Positions 26,484 to 34,938 of a stretch of DNA of 64,000 nucleotides are shown piece by piece; the stretch's first letter is position 1; the number at the start of each line of letters is the position of its first letter. Origin of the DNA: Burkholderiales bacterium (GTDB lineage: Bacteria > Pseudomonadota > Gammaproteobacteria > Burkholderiales > Burkholderiaceae_C). The notes beneath the pieces were generated by a model, which made no database searches, was not told the origin of the DNA, and was given only the letters and a program-made list of their open reading frames with translations. The stretch covers positions 1 through 64,000 of the forward strand of contig CANHVY010000002.1 in the NCBI GenBank assembly GCA_947464185.1, given 5' to 3'. Made by a program: the position numbers and the translations under genes.

Positions 26484-26942
26484 TCAAAACGCGGTGGGCA
26501 TGACCGGGATGCGCAGCTTCAAGCCCACGACGAACAGCAGCCAGCTGCCCGTGGTGAGCACCGCCGCAAGTCCTAGCGCCTCGCGCAGCCTGAACTCGCT
26601 GCTGGCCAGGGCAGTGAGCACGATCACCAACGGCAGCGTGATCAACATGCCGGCACGCGGCAGCAAGAAGCCCGCAGCGAGCACCGAGCCCACCACCACC
26701 AGCAGGGGGCGCCACGCCGGCGGCGGGATGCGCTCACCCTCGTCGGGCCCATGGCCCAGGGCCCCGACCAGCACGATCAGGCCGACCAACGCCAGCAGCA
26801 CCCCCAGCCCGAGCGGGAAGTAGCCAGGCCCCGGACGCGCCGAGGTGCCCATCCGGTACTCGGTGGAGCCGACTGCGAATGCCACGCCGACCACGAGGAA
26901 GACCACGCCCGACCAGAAATCGACCTGGCTCCTGATTCTCAT
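26484..26942 (-). CDS. tctB: TctB small permease subunit
   Basis: A 152-residue protein with four hydrophobic helices. The first helix VVFLVVGVAFAVGS is followed by TSARPGPGYFPLGLGVLLAL, the conserved PGYFP loop of TctB. It completes the membrane part of the transporter. Its start overlaps the stop of the arylsulfotransferase-family gene by ATGA, which ties transport and sulfate-ester chemistry in one transcript. Confidence 0.92.
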   Translation of the reverse strand: MRIRSQVDFWSGVVFLVVGVAFAVGSTEYRMGTSARPGPGYFPLGLGVLLALVGLIVLVGALGHGPDEGERIPPPAWRPLLVVVGSVLAAGFLLPRAGMLITLPLVIVLTALASSEFRLREALGLAAVLTTGSWLLFVVGLKLRIPVMPTAF

Positions 26943-28588
26943 GACCGTATCTCCCCGACCACCCGCGCCGGCACGGCCACGCGCGCTACGCCGAACACCT
27001 CCATCTGCAGCACATCGTGCAGCGGCACGACCTCGACGTCGAAGACCGGGTGAAACGGGTCGTCAAGCGCGTACTCCCGGACGCGTGGAGTCGACGGCAG
27101 GTCGTCAGGGTAGACACGGGTCAGGTCGTTGGCATCGAAGGTCTCGATCTGCAGGCCGGGATAGCACAGCGCGAAGTCCACCAGCACGTTGCCGGTACGT
27201 GGCAGCACGTGCGCATCGCCCATGGCGAAGCTGACCATGCCCTCTTTCGGATCGGTTGGCGTGGCAAAGACCATACGAGCGGTGCGCGCGGTCTCGTCGA
27301 TTTCGTAGACAACCGCCCGGCTCAGCGACTCGGCCGCACTCTTCACGCGCTCGCCAGTGAAGGGGATGGCCTGGTGCACGTTGTTGTTGAACAGCACGAC
27401 GTGGCCGTCGGGTGTCAGGCGCGGGTTGTGCTGGTGACTCGGCCAGATGAACTCCTCGCCGACCGGCTTCAGCAACTTGGCCCGCAATGCTTCGGACCAG
27501 CCGATGTCGCGGGCCAGGATCCAGCGGATTTCGCCACTTGGCCGGTCGATCTTGAGCACCGCATCAAGGTTGCGCAAGGACAGCAGTACTGAATCGTCGC
27601 GCGGGTCGTGGTGAACGCCGTTGCCATGCGTCCAGTCCAGGTGCTGCGGGAATCCGCGCACCCACCAGTACGACCAGAACGTGTCGTAGCCGATCTTGAA
27701 CGGGTCCAGGTGGTCGAAGCAGTTCCAGCGCCATACCACCTCGCCCTGTGGGTTGAATTCGATCACTTCATCACCCATCACCCACTGGGCGAGGCGGGGC
27801 GCGGTGGCGTCGGTTTCGCTCGTGTAGTACCCCTCGATGCGGCGCGGCACCGCGTTCAGCGACAGGAAGTTGCCGTTGGGCAGCGCGTCCGGTTGGTGAT
27901 GCAGCGTCACAGCCTGCACCGGAATGGCTCCAGCCGGCATCGGGTTCGGTCCATGGGCGGCACCCCAGCAGCGCAAGGTCCGTCCCAGCCAGTCGATTTC
28001 GGTCGGGCTGTTGCGTACGGTATGGAAGAACAGGTGGCCGTTATCCAGCGCAGCTACCCCGGCAATGCGCGAGGGGCTGCGGTAGAACCACACGATGTCA
28101 CCATCCTCGTCGAGCGCCAGGATCAGGCCCCACTCGGTGGTGAAGCGGCGCTGCTCGGGCGTCATGCGGTGCGAGCGGCCGAGCGCGCGCCGCCGCACGC
28201 TCAGTAACGTCAGGCCCGGTTCCATGCGGGCGCGCTCGGCACGGTGCACCCGCAGCGGCGGAAAGTCGAGGCTGGGCAGCGGGAGTGCCGGCGTCTGTAC
28301 GCTTTGCGGCTCGGCGACAAACCGTTGCCCCCGAGCATCCATCAGCAACACCTCGAACCGGTAGGGCCGCTCAGGCTTCAAGCCAATGACGGGCAGCGTC
28401 TGGGCGCCGGGCTCGACAGCCCAGCGGTAGACCAGCGGGCCACCCTCGCCCGTGGCGACCAACTCCAGTGTGCCGGACACGCTCACGTCGAACGCAAGCA
28501 CCAGGGCCAGCGGCGCACTCGGCTGCGCGTTTTGCAGCACGCGGGGAGGTTCTCGGAACACGGAGGTGACCACAGGAGAGCTGCCCAT
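26939..28588 (-). CDS. Arylsulfotransferase (ASST) family protein
   Basis: A 549-residue protein. An N-terminal Ig-like domain of about 120 residues precedes the beta-propeller. DWTHGNGVHHDPRDDSVLLS, then PSHQHNPRLTPDGHVVLFNN carry the His-rich motifs of bacterial arylsulfate sulfotransferases, which move sulfate from a phenolic ester to another phenol through a sulfo-His intermediate, without PAPS. Known AssT is periplasmic; no signal peptide is visible here. The ATG at 28588 has AGGAAA 6 bases upstream; a TTG at 28609 is an alternative. Activity could be transfer or hydrolysis. Confidence 0.82.
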   Translation of the reverse strand: MGSSPVVTSVFREPPRVLQNAQPSAPLALVLAFDVSVSGTLELVATGEGGPLVYRWAVEPGAQTLPVIGLKPERPYRFEVLLMDARGQRFVAEPQSVQTPALPLPSLDFPPLRVHRAERARMEPGLTLLSVRRRALGRSHRMTPEQRRFTTEWGLILALDEDGDIVWFYRSPSRIAGVAALDNGHLFFHTVRNSPTEIDWLGRTLRCWGAAHGPNPMPAGAIPVQAVTLHHQPDALPNGNFLSLNAVPRRIEGYYTSETDATAPRLAQWVMGDEVIEFNPQGEVVWRWNCFDHLDPFKIGYDTFWSYWWVRGFPQHLDWTHGNGVHHDPRDDSVLLSLRNLDAVLKIDRPSGEIRWILARDIGWSEALRAKLLKPVGEEFIWPSHQHNPRLTPDGHVVLFNNNVHQAIPFTGERVKSAAESLSRAVVYEIDETARTARMVFATPTDPKEGMVSFAMGDAHVLPRTGNVLVDFALCYPGLQIETFDANDLTRVYPDDLPSTPRVREYALDDPFHPVFDVEVVPLHDVLQMEVFGVARVAVPARVVGEIRS

Positions 28589-28605
28589 CGGCGTTTCCTG
28601 ACCCG

Positions 28606-29943
28606 TCAAATACGTGCCAGGGCACGATCGATTCTGGCCAGCCCCTCCTCCAGATCGGGGGCCGTGAGCCCGGCCGAGACGAAGTAGCGGTCACCGCGTC
28701 CTGCGTAGACACCTTCCTGGATGAGTGCCGCCCTGAGGCGGGCCGACAGGGCACGGTCCGCGTGTGCGGCGAGGTCACGTGCCGAATAGGCCACCGGCAA
28801 AGCGCTGAAGTGAACGCAGAAGACGCCGCGCACGCCTTGCACCAGCAACTCGTGGCCGTGCTTGCGGCCCAGCCGCTTGAACTCGCCCATGAAATGCGCC
28901 TGCATGGCGTCGATGTGTCTGTAGGCGGCGCCGTTGTCGTGCTCGAGCATGCGCATCGTCGTCAGGCCGGCGGTCATGCTCATAGGTGCGGCATTGAAGG
29001 TGCCCGCGCCCACCACGGCGTTGGTGCGCAGCAGCTCGAAGATGTCAGCCCGACCAGCCACCGCTGCCAGCGGCATGCCGCCGGCGATGGCCTTCCCGAA
29101 GCTGGCCAGATCAGGCGTCACGCCGTAATGGCCCTGGGCCCCGCCGAGCCCCATTCGGAACCCGGTGATCACCTCGTCGATGCAGAACACCACGCCATAC
29201 GCTGTGCACAGCTCGCGAACGCGCTCCAAGTAGCCCGGCCGGGGAATGCAGCAGCCCCCGTTGGTCATCACGGCTTCCATCAGCACGAGCGCGATGTCAT
29301 GGCCATGCGCCTGGAACAGTGCCTCCAGCGCCTCGACATCGTTCCATGGGATCTTGAACGACTCGCGCATCGCGAACTCGGCGCGGCCCTCTGTGTGCAT
29401 CGGGTCGGCCGGATTCTCCAGGGCATGGGGTGGCGCGCCCGCCTCGTCATTGATACGGCCGCCCAGGACGTTGTCCAGCCAGCCGTGGTAATGACCTTCG
29501 AAGCGCACGAAGTGGCGTCTGCCGGTGAATGCGCGTGCCAGGCGCACCACCATCTGTACGGCTTCGGAGCCGGTGGTAACGAAGCGCACGCGGTCAGCGC
29601 AGGGGACGTGCTCGACGATTCGCTCGGCCAGTTGCACCTCGGGCTCGGTTTGCAGCATGCCCGAGGCCACCACAAACACCTTTTCGAGCTGTGAATGCAG
29701 GGCGTCCTGGTACTCCCGGTTGCCATGCCCCCAGATGCCTGGGCCCATGCCGATAGCAAAGTCGATCAGCTCCCTGCCGTCGACGTCCCACATACGCTGG
29801 CCGAGCGCTCGTTCGATGAAAACCGAGGGCTCCGCCTGCGCCCGCAGATTGCTCTGCCGACCGGGCATGACACGCGCGGCGCGTTCGGCCAGCTCCTGCG
29901 TCCTGGCACCCAAGGCGAGGTGTGTTTGATCTGGGGCGTTCAT
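28606..29943 (-). CDS. Class III aminotransferase (glutamate-1-semialdehyde aminomutase-like)
   Basis: A 445-residue PLP enzyme of fold type I. The cofactor Lys284 is in DLASFGKAIAGG, Asp256 is in CIDEVITGFR, and GSE (125-127) binds phosphate. The similarity is to GSAM, but chlorophyll or haem context is lacking. The same subgroup includes beta-amino acid aminotransferases such as that for beta-phenylalanine. It probably transaminates or isomerises an amino substrate of this pathway. The ATG overlaps the lipoyl-domain stop (ATGA), linking it tightly to the E1 genes. Confidence 0.87.
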   Translation of the reverse strand: MNAPDQTHLALGARTQELAERAARVMPGRQSNLRAQAEPSVFIERALGQRMWDVDGRELIDFAIGMGPGIWGHGNREYQDALHSQLEKVFVVASGMLQTEPEVQLAERIVEHVPCADRVRFVTTGSEAVQMVVRLARAFTGRRHFVRFEGHYHGWLDNVLGGRINDEAGAPPHALENPADPMHTEGRAEFAMRESFKIPWNDVEALEALFQAHGHDIALVLMEAVMTNGGCCIPRPGYLERVRELCTAYGVVFCIDEVITGFRMGLGGAQGHYGVTPDLASFGKAIAGGMPLAAVAGRADIFELLRTNAVVGAGTFNAAPMSMTAGLTTMRMLEHDNGAAYRHIDAMQAHFMGEFKRLGRKHGHELLVQGVRGVFCVHFSALPVAYSARDLAAHADRALSARLRAALIQEGVYAGRGDRYFVSAGLTAPDLEEGLARIDRALARI

Positions 29944-30188
29944 GCGGCAGGGTCCGTGTCGATGGTGCACACGTTACCGCCGACGGTCGCTTCATCGCCC
30001 GCCGCCACTGTGACGGCCAACATCTTGCCATCGCAAGGCGCTTCCACTTCCATCGTGACCTTCTCGCTCTCGATCTCGTACAGAGGCTCACCCTTCCTGA
30101 AAGTTTCTCCAGGCTGCTTATGCCAAGCGCTGATGGTGGCGGTCTCCATGTTCATGCCAACGCGCGAGAGTTTGAGATTGACTTTCAT
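29940..30188 (-). CDS. Free-standing lipoyl (biotinyl/lipoyl) domain protein
   Basis: An 82-residue protein that is only one lipoyl domain. MKVNLKLSRVGMNMETATIS opens like an E2 N terminus. Lys43 in EIESEKVTME is the lipoate attachment site. No linker, subunit-binding or acyltransferase domain follows, which is unusual because 2-oxoacid dehydrogenase lipoyl domains are normally part of E2. It lies 6 bases after the E1 beta stop. It probably accepts the acyl group from E1. A biotin acceptor is less likely given the missing EAMKM motif. Confidence 0.85.
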   Translation of the reverse strand: MKVNLKLSRVGMNMETATISAWHKQPGETFRKGEPLYEIESEKVTMEVEAPCDGKMLAVTVAAGDEATVGGNVCTIDTDPAA

Positions 30189-30194
30189 GGGGAT

Positions 30195-31175
30195 TCAGAG
30201 ACGTTTGTCGGACAAGGACTTGACGGTGCCCACGATGCGTTCCACGCTGGGCATCACCAGTCTCTCCAGGTTGGGCGCGTAGGGCATGGCTACATCGGGG
30301 ACGGTGACCCGCTTGATCGGCGCACGCAGCCATGAGAAGGCCTTGTCGGACACGATGGCGGCGATGTGGCTCGCGGCGCTGCAGCGGTCGCGCGACTCGT
30401 CGACCAACACCAGGCGGCCGGTCTTCTCCACCGAGGTCAGGATGCAGGCCTCGTCCAGGGGCACCAGCGTGCGCGGGTCGATGACCTCGGCGTGGATGCC
30501 GTGCTCGTTGCACAGCACATCAGCGGCGGCCATGGCCAGCTTCACCATGGAGCCGATAGCAACCAAGGTCACGTCGCCGCCCGTGCGGCGCACTGCGGCC
30601 TGGCCCCAGGGCGTGACGAAATCGCCTTCGGGCACCTCGCCCATTTCGCCACCCCGGCCACCAGCCTCCAGAAAGAACGACGGGCTGTCGCTTCGGATGC
30701 AGGCCTTCATCAGGCCCTTGGCGTCTTCCGGCGTGGACGGCACGGCGATGCGGATGCCGCCCAGGTTCATCAGCAGTGGGTAAGGTGTGTCGGAGTGGTG
30801 CGCGGCGATCGATCTTCCGCCACCATAAGCCGCCACGTAGGTGACAGGCAAGCGGGCCTGCCCGCCGGTCATGTAGCGCAGCTTGGACGCCTGGTTGGCG
30901 ATCGAGTCGAACCCTGTGTAGGTGAAGTTGGCAAACATCATGTGAGCCACCACCCGGTGCCCGGCGGCCGCGGCTCCCAACGCCATGCCCGTGATCAGCG
31001 CTTCGCAGATCGGCGTGTTGCGTATGCGGGCCGGGCCGAATCGTTGCGCCAGTCCCCTTGTATCGCCAAAGAGGCTGATCTCGACGTCCTCACCGAAGAG
31101 GATGACGCGTTCGTCGCGCGTCATCTCCTCCACCAGGGCGTCGTTGATGGCCTGGATCAGGCGGCGCTTGGTCAT
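30195..31175 (-). CDS. 2-oxoacid (acetoin-type) dehydrogenase E1 beta
   Basis: A 326-residue E1 beta subunit. ILFGEDVEISLFGDTRGLAQ and RIRNTPICEALITGMALGAA are typical of the thiamine-pyrophosphate-binding domain. EVIDPRTLVPLDEACILTSV is the conserved transketolase C-terminal entry. With E1 alpha it forms the alpha2-beta2 decarboxylase that transfers the acyl unit to lipoate. Gap to E1 alpha is 20 bases, with AGGAAAGAGCAGG before the start. Confidence 0.92.
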   Translation of the reverse strand: MTKRRLIQAINDALVEEMTRDERVILFGEDVEISLFGDTRGLAQRFGPARIRNTPICEALITGMALGAAAAGHRVVAHMMFANFTYTGFDSIANQASKLRYMTGGQARLPVTYVAAYGGGRSIAAHHSDTPYPLLMNLGGIRIAVPSTPEDAKGLMKACIRSDSPSFFLEAGGRGGEMGEVPEGDFVTPWGQAAVRRTGGDVTLVAIGSMVKLAMAAADVLCNEHGIHAEVIDPRTLVPLDEACILTSVEKTGRLVLVDESRDRCSAASHIAAIVSDKAFSWLRAPIKRVTVPDVAMPYAPNLERLVMPSVERIVGTVKSLSDKRL

Positions 31176-31195
31176 GATGGCAGCCTGCTCTTTCC

Positions 31196-32194
31196 TTAGG
31201 CGAACATAAACTCCAGCGCCTGTTCAGGCGACGGAGGCGGACTGTCCAGTGCGAACTGCACGGCGTCGGCCACCTGGGCGGCCACGCGTTCCTCGATGAA
31301 CGCGAGCTGCTCCGGCGAGGCCTGCCCACGTTGCACAAGTCGCTCAGCGCAGCGCCGGATGGGGTCGCGTTCAGCCCAGGCCGTCACCTCGTCGCTGCTG
31401 CGGTATTGAGCCCCTTGCAGAAAGCCCGTCTCGGCTTCGACATGACCCGCCATGCGGTAGGTGAAAGCCTCGATGAAGGTGGGCCCATCCCCCGCACGGG
31501 CTCTCCGCACGGCCTGGCCGGCCACCGCCCAAACAGCGTCCAGGTCGTTGCCGTCCACCTGCACACCCGGCACACCATAGGCCGCCGCGCGGTCGACGAT
31601 GCGCCCAGCCACCACCGTGTCGGACCGCGAGAACTCGGAGAAGAGATTGTTCTCGCAGACGAAGATCATCGGCAGCTTCCACAGCGCACTGAGGTTGAGC
31701 GCTTCGCTCATCACGCCCTGGGTGGAGGCGCCATCTCCGAAGAACGCCACGGAAACTGACCCCCTGCCTTGCAGGGACTGCGAAAAGGCCGCACCGCATA
31801 TCAGGCTGATGCCGCCGCCCACGATGCCGTTGGCGCCCAGGATGCCCTTGCCCAGGTCGGCCACGTGCATCGTGCCGCCCATGCCTCTGCATACGCCCGT
31901 GACCTTGGCGTGGATCTCGGCCATCATGGCCCGGACGTCACCCCCCTTGGCGAGAAAGTGACCGTGCCCGCGGTGGTTGCTGGCGATCCAGTCGTCCGTG
32001 CCCAAGTGCTGGCAGACCCCCACCCCAACAGCCTCCTGACCGCTGTACAGATGCACGCCCGCGATCAGGTGGCCCGCCTTGAAATCTGCACCCAGGCGCT
32101 CTTCCACGCGCCGGATCAGCAGCATGCGCTCGTACATGACCAGGATCTCGCTGGCGCTGGCTGGGGGCATGGTGGCGTGATGGAGGGGCGTCAT
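31196..32194 (-). CDS. 2-oxoacid (acetoin-type) dehydrogenase E1 alpha
   Basis: A 332-residue E1 alpha subunit. The TPP motif is FFGDGASTQGVMSEALNLSA ending near ENN. RGMGGTMHVADLGKGILGAN is the conserved loop. It decarboxylates a 2-oxoacid or cleaves an acetoin-like compound. It is the promoter-proximal gene of the leftward cluster. The E2 core and E3 are not found in the window, so the complex must borrow them or work differently. Confidence 0.92.
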   Translation of the reverse strand: MTPLHHATMPPASASEILVMYERMLLIRRVEERLGADFKAGHLIAGVHLYSGQEAVGVGVCQHLGTDDWIASNHRGHGHFLAKGGDVRAMMAEIHAKVTGVCRGMGGTMHVADLGKGILGANGIVGGGISLICGAAFSQSLQGRGSVSVAFFGDGASTQGVMSEALNLSALWKLPMIFVCENNLFSEFSRSDTVVAGRIVDRAAAYGVPGVQVDGNDLDAVWAVAGQAVRRARAGDGPTFIEAFTYRMAGHVEAETGFLQGAQYRSSDEVTAWAERDPIRRCAERLVQRGQASPEQLAFIEERVAAQVADAVQFALDSPPPSPEQALEFMFA

Positions 32195-32483
32195 GGCTCG
32201 GTCTTCAGACCACGGATTCGTCGGCTCCGTCCGACAGGATGGGCGCCTTGGCGTGCCTGACCAATGTACAACAGCAGTTTCTTATAGGGCAATGGTATTG
32301 GTATGAAAGATACGATTGAAGCGAACCTGATTCCACGTTCATCCTCGTACGATCCCGTGCGTGGATGGGAAATCCTAGGGAATCTACTTATTTTCTGTTT
32401 TCACTCTGCACTCAATGATCAACGTGCAATCTCAATAAGAACTACTCTTTTCACCAGCCATCCCCCACTTTCGGAGTTCACGC
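32195..32483. promoter_or_regulatory. AT-rich divergent promoter region
   Basis: This 289-bp gap separates the leftward E1 alpha cluster and the rightward TonB receptor. The stretch from about 32270 to 32455 is clearly AT-richer than the surroundings. TTCTTA boxes occur at 32279-32284 (within GTTTCTTATAG) and, inverted, in CAATAAGAACTA (32433-32444). Similar boxes occur near the next promoters of the locus. CGGAG lies before the receptor start. No gene is apparent here. Confidence 0.5.
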
Positions 32484-34859
32484 ATGTCGTCCCGCTTCAT
32501 CCGACGCCAACGCCCCGCATCGAAGTTGCACACCTTGGTGGCCGCCCTGGCGGCCTGCGGTTGTGTCCAAACGCTGCAAGCCCAGACCACTGAGACGGTG
32601 GTGATCACCGCCACCAAGCGCGCCGGCTCCATCCAGGAGACGCCCATCGCTGTGTCGGCCATCGCTGGCACTCAACTCGACGATGCAGGCATCAAGAGCT
32701 CGCAGGAACTGTTTGCCCGGATCCCGAGCGCCGACATCACCTTGAACAACGGGTCCACCAACGCCAACATCTACGTTCGGGGCATCGGCACCAAGGGTGT
32801 GGGCGTGAACGCCGTGAGCGCAGTGGGGGTGTATGCCGACGAGGTGTCGCTGAACTCGCCCATCGTCAACGTGCTGCAGCTGTATGACCTGGAGCGTGTG
32901 GAAGTCTTGCGCGGTCCGCAGAACACGCTGTACGGGCGCAACACCACTGGGGGCGCGGTGAACTACATCTCCGCACGGCCGGTACTTGGGGAAGGCCTCA
33001 ATGGCCGGGCTGCCATCACCTTCGGCAGCTATGCACAGCGCGACTTCGATGGTGTGCTGGGGCTGGACCTGGGACCGAACAGCGCGCTGCGCCTGTCGGT
33101 GCTGGCGCAAAAGCGTGACGGCGTCTACACGAACGTCAATCTCAACGAGAAGGTCTACAACCGAGACTCCACCGCAGCCCGCTTCCAGTGGCTCTGGCAG
33201 CCCAGCAAGGCGACGAACGTGTTGCTGAAGGTGCATGCCGAGGAGGTCGACCAGACCAACAAGCTGTGGAAGATGCTGGGTCTGCAGACGGCGGCTGGCA
33301 ATGCCACGACCAACGCGGCACTGCTGTGCGCTGACGCCCTGATCGGCCTGGGCTCGAACTGCGTCTCGCGCACCGGCATCAAGTCTGACCCGGCCGACAC
33401 CACCACCTTCAGCGCGAGCCTTCGCTCGCCCATCGAGAAGGTCAGTTCCAATGGGGTCTCGCTGACGGTGAACCAGGACATCGGGAAGCTCAAGCTCACC
33501 TCCATCACCGCCTTTGAGGGCAACCGGTACAAGAAAGCCGAGGACATCGATGCCGGGCCGCAGACTTTGGGCAGTTTCGGCTTCGACTTCTTCCAGCTGA
33601 GCCAGGCCAAGCAGTACAGCCAGGAGCTGCGCCTGACCTCACCAGCCAACGCGGCCACGCGCTGGATCGGAGGTGTCTTCTTCTTCAAGGAGAACTTGCT
33701 GGGCAACACCACCTCGGTGCAGTACTTCCGGCCTGACCAGCGCATCTTCTCCACCAGTCTTGATCAGTCCAACAAAGTGCAATCGGCCTACGGCGAGCTG
33801 GAGCACGACTTGAGCCGCGACTGGACTGCCCTGGTCGGCCTGCGCCTGACAAGCGAGGAAACCGAAGGCAATAACACCTCCGTGCGGCGCAGCCTTCTGG
33901 ACGCCAACACCCGGGCGGCCCTGGGGCCGATCACCGGGCAGGACCCGATCAGCACGGCAAGGCTGCTGGCCACGCCCTTTGTGCAAGGCTTTGCCGGCGC
34001 CACGGGATCGGACACCTATGTCGGCTCGCCCTATGGCGCTTCCTGGAATCAGGCGGGCTGGAAACTGGGTACCAAGCTGAATCTTGGCAAGGACTCCATG
34101 GTGTTTGCCAATGTGTCAGAAGGCTTCAAGGCGGGCAGCTTCAGCGCCGCTCCGGCCACGAGCATCGTGGCCGGCACCAACCGCCCGAACCCGGGCTTCT
34201 TCACACCCGTGAACCCCGAGAAGTTGCTTGCCTACGAGGCAGGGTGGAAGGGCGCCCTGATGGACCGCAAGCTTCGGCTGAACGTCACAGGCTACTACTA
34301 CGACTATCGCGATCAGCAACTGTTGTCGGTGCGCAGCATCGGTGGCGAGGTGTATGCAGCGGTCATCAACGTGCCCAAGTCGCATGTCAGTGGCCTGGAA
34401 CTTGAGATCAATGCGCGACCGGCTACCGGATGGAGCATCGATGCCAATGCCGGCTGGATGTCCACCAAGATCGACGACGGCAAGACCGACGGCACCAACT
34501 ACACAGGCAAGGTGCTCACCAACGCACCTCGGTTGACGGCCAGCATCGCCGTACGCAGGGAGGCCGAGATCGGCAACGGCATGGTGTTGAGCCTGGGCGG
34601 TGACATCAGCTACCGGGGTGCCCGCTTCTTCACGCTGGAGAACGACAACCTGCAGCGCGCCGATGGCTACTCCGTGGTCAACATTCAGGCAGGCCTTCGC
34701 TTCGGCCCGCAGCAGAAGTACAGGCTCCAGGCCTGGATCAAGAACGCCAACGACAAGATCTACTTCCAGAATAAGTCAAAGTTCGAGACCTCCGGAACGA
34801 TGGAGGCTCAGATCGGCGATCCGCGCACAGTGGGTTTGACCTTCGGTGCCAGCTTCTGA
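32484..34859 (+). CDS. TonB-dependent outer-membrane receptor
   Basis: A 791-residue receptor. A signal peptide (to about residue 33, ending LQAQ) precedes the TonB-box-like TETVVITATKR. The plug runs to about 165, with VEVLRGPQNTLYGRNTTGG, and the 22-strand barrel ends in the aromatic-terminated VGLTFGASF. It resembles the receptors found in catabolic clusters for aromatic or sulfated compounds and not a siderophore locus (no siderophore genes nearby). It would pull the substrate across the outer membrane before TctC uptake. Confidence 0.93.
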   Translation: MSSRFIRRQRPASKLHTLVAALAACGCVQTLQAQTTETVVITATKRAGSIQETPIAVSAIAGTQLDDAGIKSSQELFARIPSADITLNNGSTNANIYVRGIGTKGVGVNAVSAVGVYADEVSLNSPIVNVLQLYDLERVEVLRGPQNTLYGRNTTGGAVNYISARPVLGEGLNGRAAITFGSYAQRDFDGVLGLDLGPNSALRLSVLAQKRDGVYTNVNLNEKVYNRDSTAARFQWLWQPSKATNVLLKVHAEEVDQTNKLWKMLGLQTAAGNATTNAALLCADALIGLGSNCVSRTGIKSDPADTTTFSASLRSPIEKVSSNGVSLTVNQDIGKLKLTSITAFEGNRYKKAEDIDAGPQTLGSFGFDFFQLSQAKQYSQELRLTSPANAATRWIGGVFFFKENLLGNTTSVQYFRPDQRIFSTSLDQSNKVQSAYGELEHDLSRDWTALVGLRLTSEETEGNNTSVRRSLLDANTRAALGPITGQDPISTARLLATPFVQGFAGATGSDTYVGSPYGASWNQAGWKLGTKLNLGKDSMVFANVSEGFKAGSFSAAPATSIVAGTNRPNPGFFTPVNPEKLLAYEAGWKGALMDRKLRLNVTGYYYDYRDQQLLSVRSIGGEVYAAVINVPKSHVSGLELEINARPATGWSIDANAGWMSTKIDDGKTDGTNYTGKVLTNAPRLTASIAVRREAEIGNGMVLSLGGDISYRGARFFTLENDNLQRADGYSVVNIQAGLRFGPQQKYRLQAWIKNANDKIYFQNKSKFETSGTMEAQIGDPRTVGLTFGASF

Positions 34860-34880
34860 CGGCTGCTCGGGGAGTCTTGC

Positions 34881-34931
34881 GGAGGGCCCGGGGGCGTTTC
34901 AACTATAGTTACAGCGACCCCTCGGCCCTCC
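34881..34931. promoter_or_regulatory. Nested inverted repeats before the second iclR gene
   Basis: GGAGGGCC (34881-34888) and GGCCCTCC (34924-34931) are perfect 8-bp arms flanking the palindrome AACTATAGTT (34901-34910). The inner element includes TATAGT, a -10-like hexamer. It may be an autoregulatory operator and leader fold that hides the ribosome site just before the start. Inference only. Confidence 0.4.
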
Positions 34932-34938
34932 CAGGTTC

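Noticed and set aside
28606..29943. True glutamate-1-semialdehyde aminomutase (hemL)
   Set aside because: Fold and motifs fit, but the gene is embedded in a catabolic operon; a pathway transaminase is more likely.
32303..32483. Short open frame in the divergent AT-rich gap
   Set aside because: No coding bias or family, no ribosome site, and the region fits a promoter.
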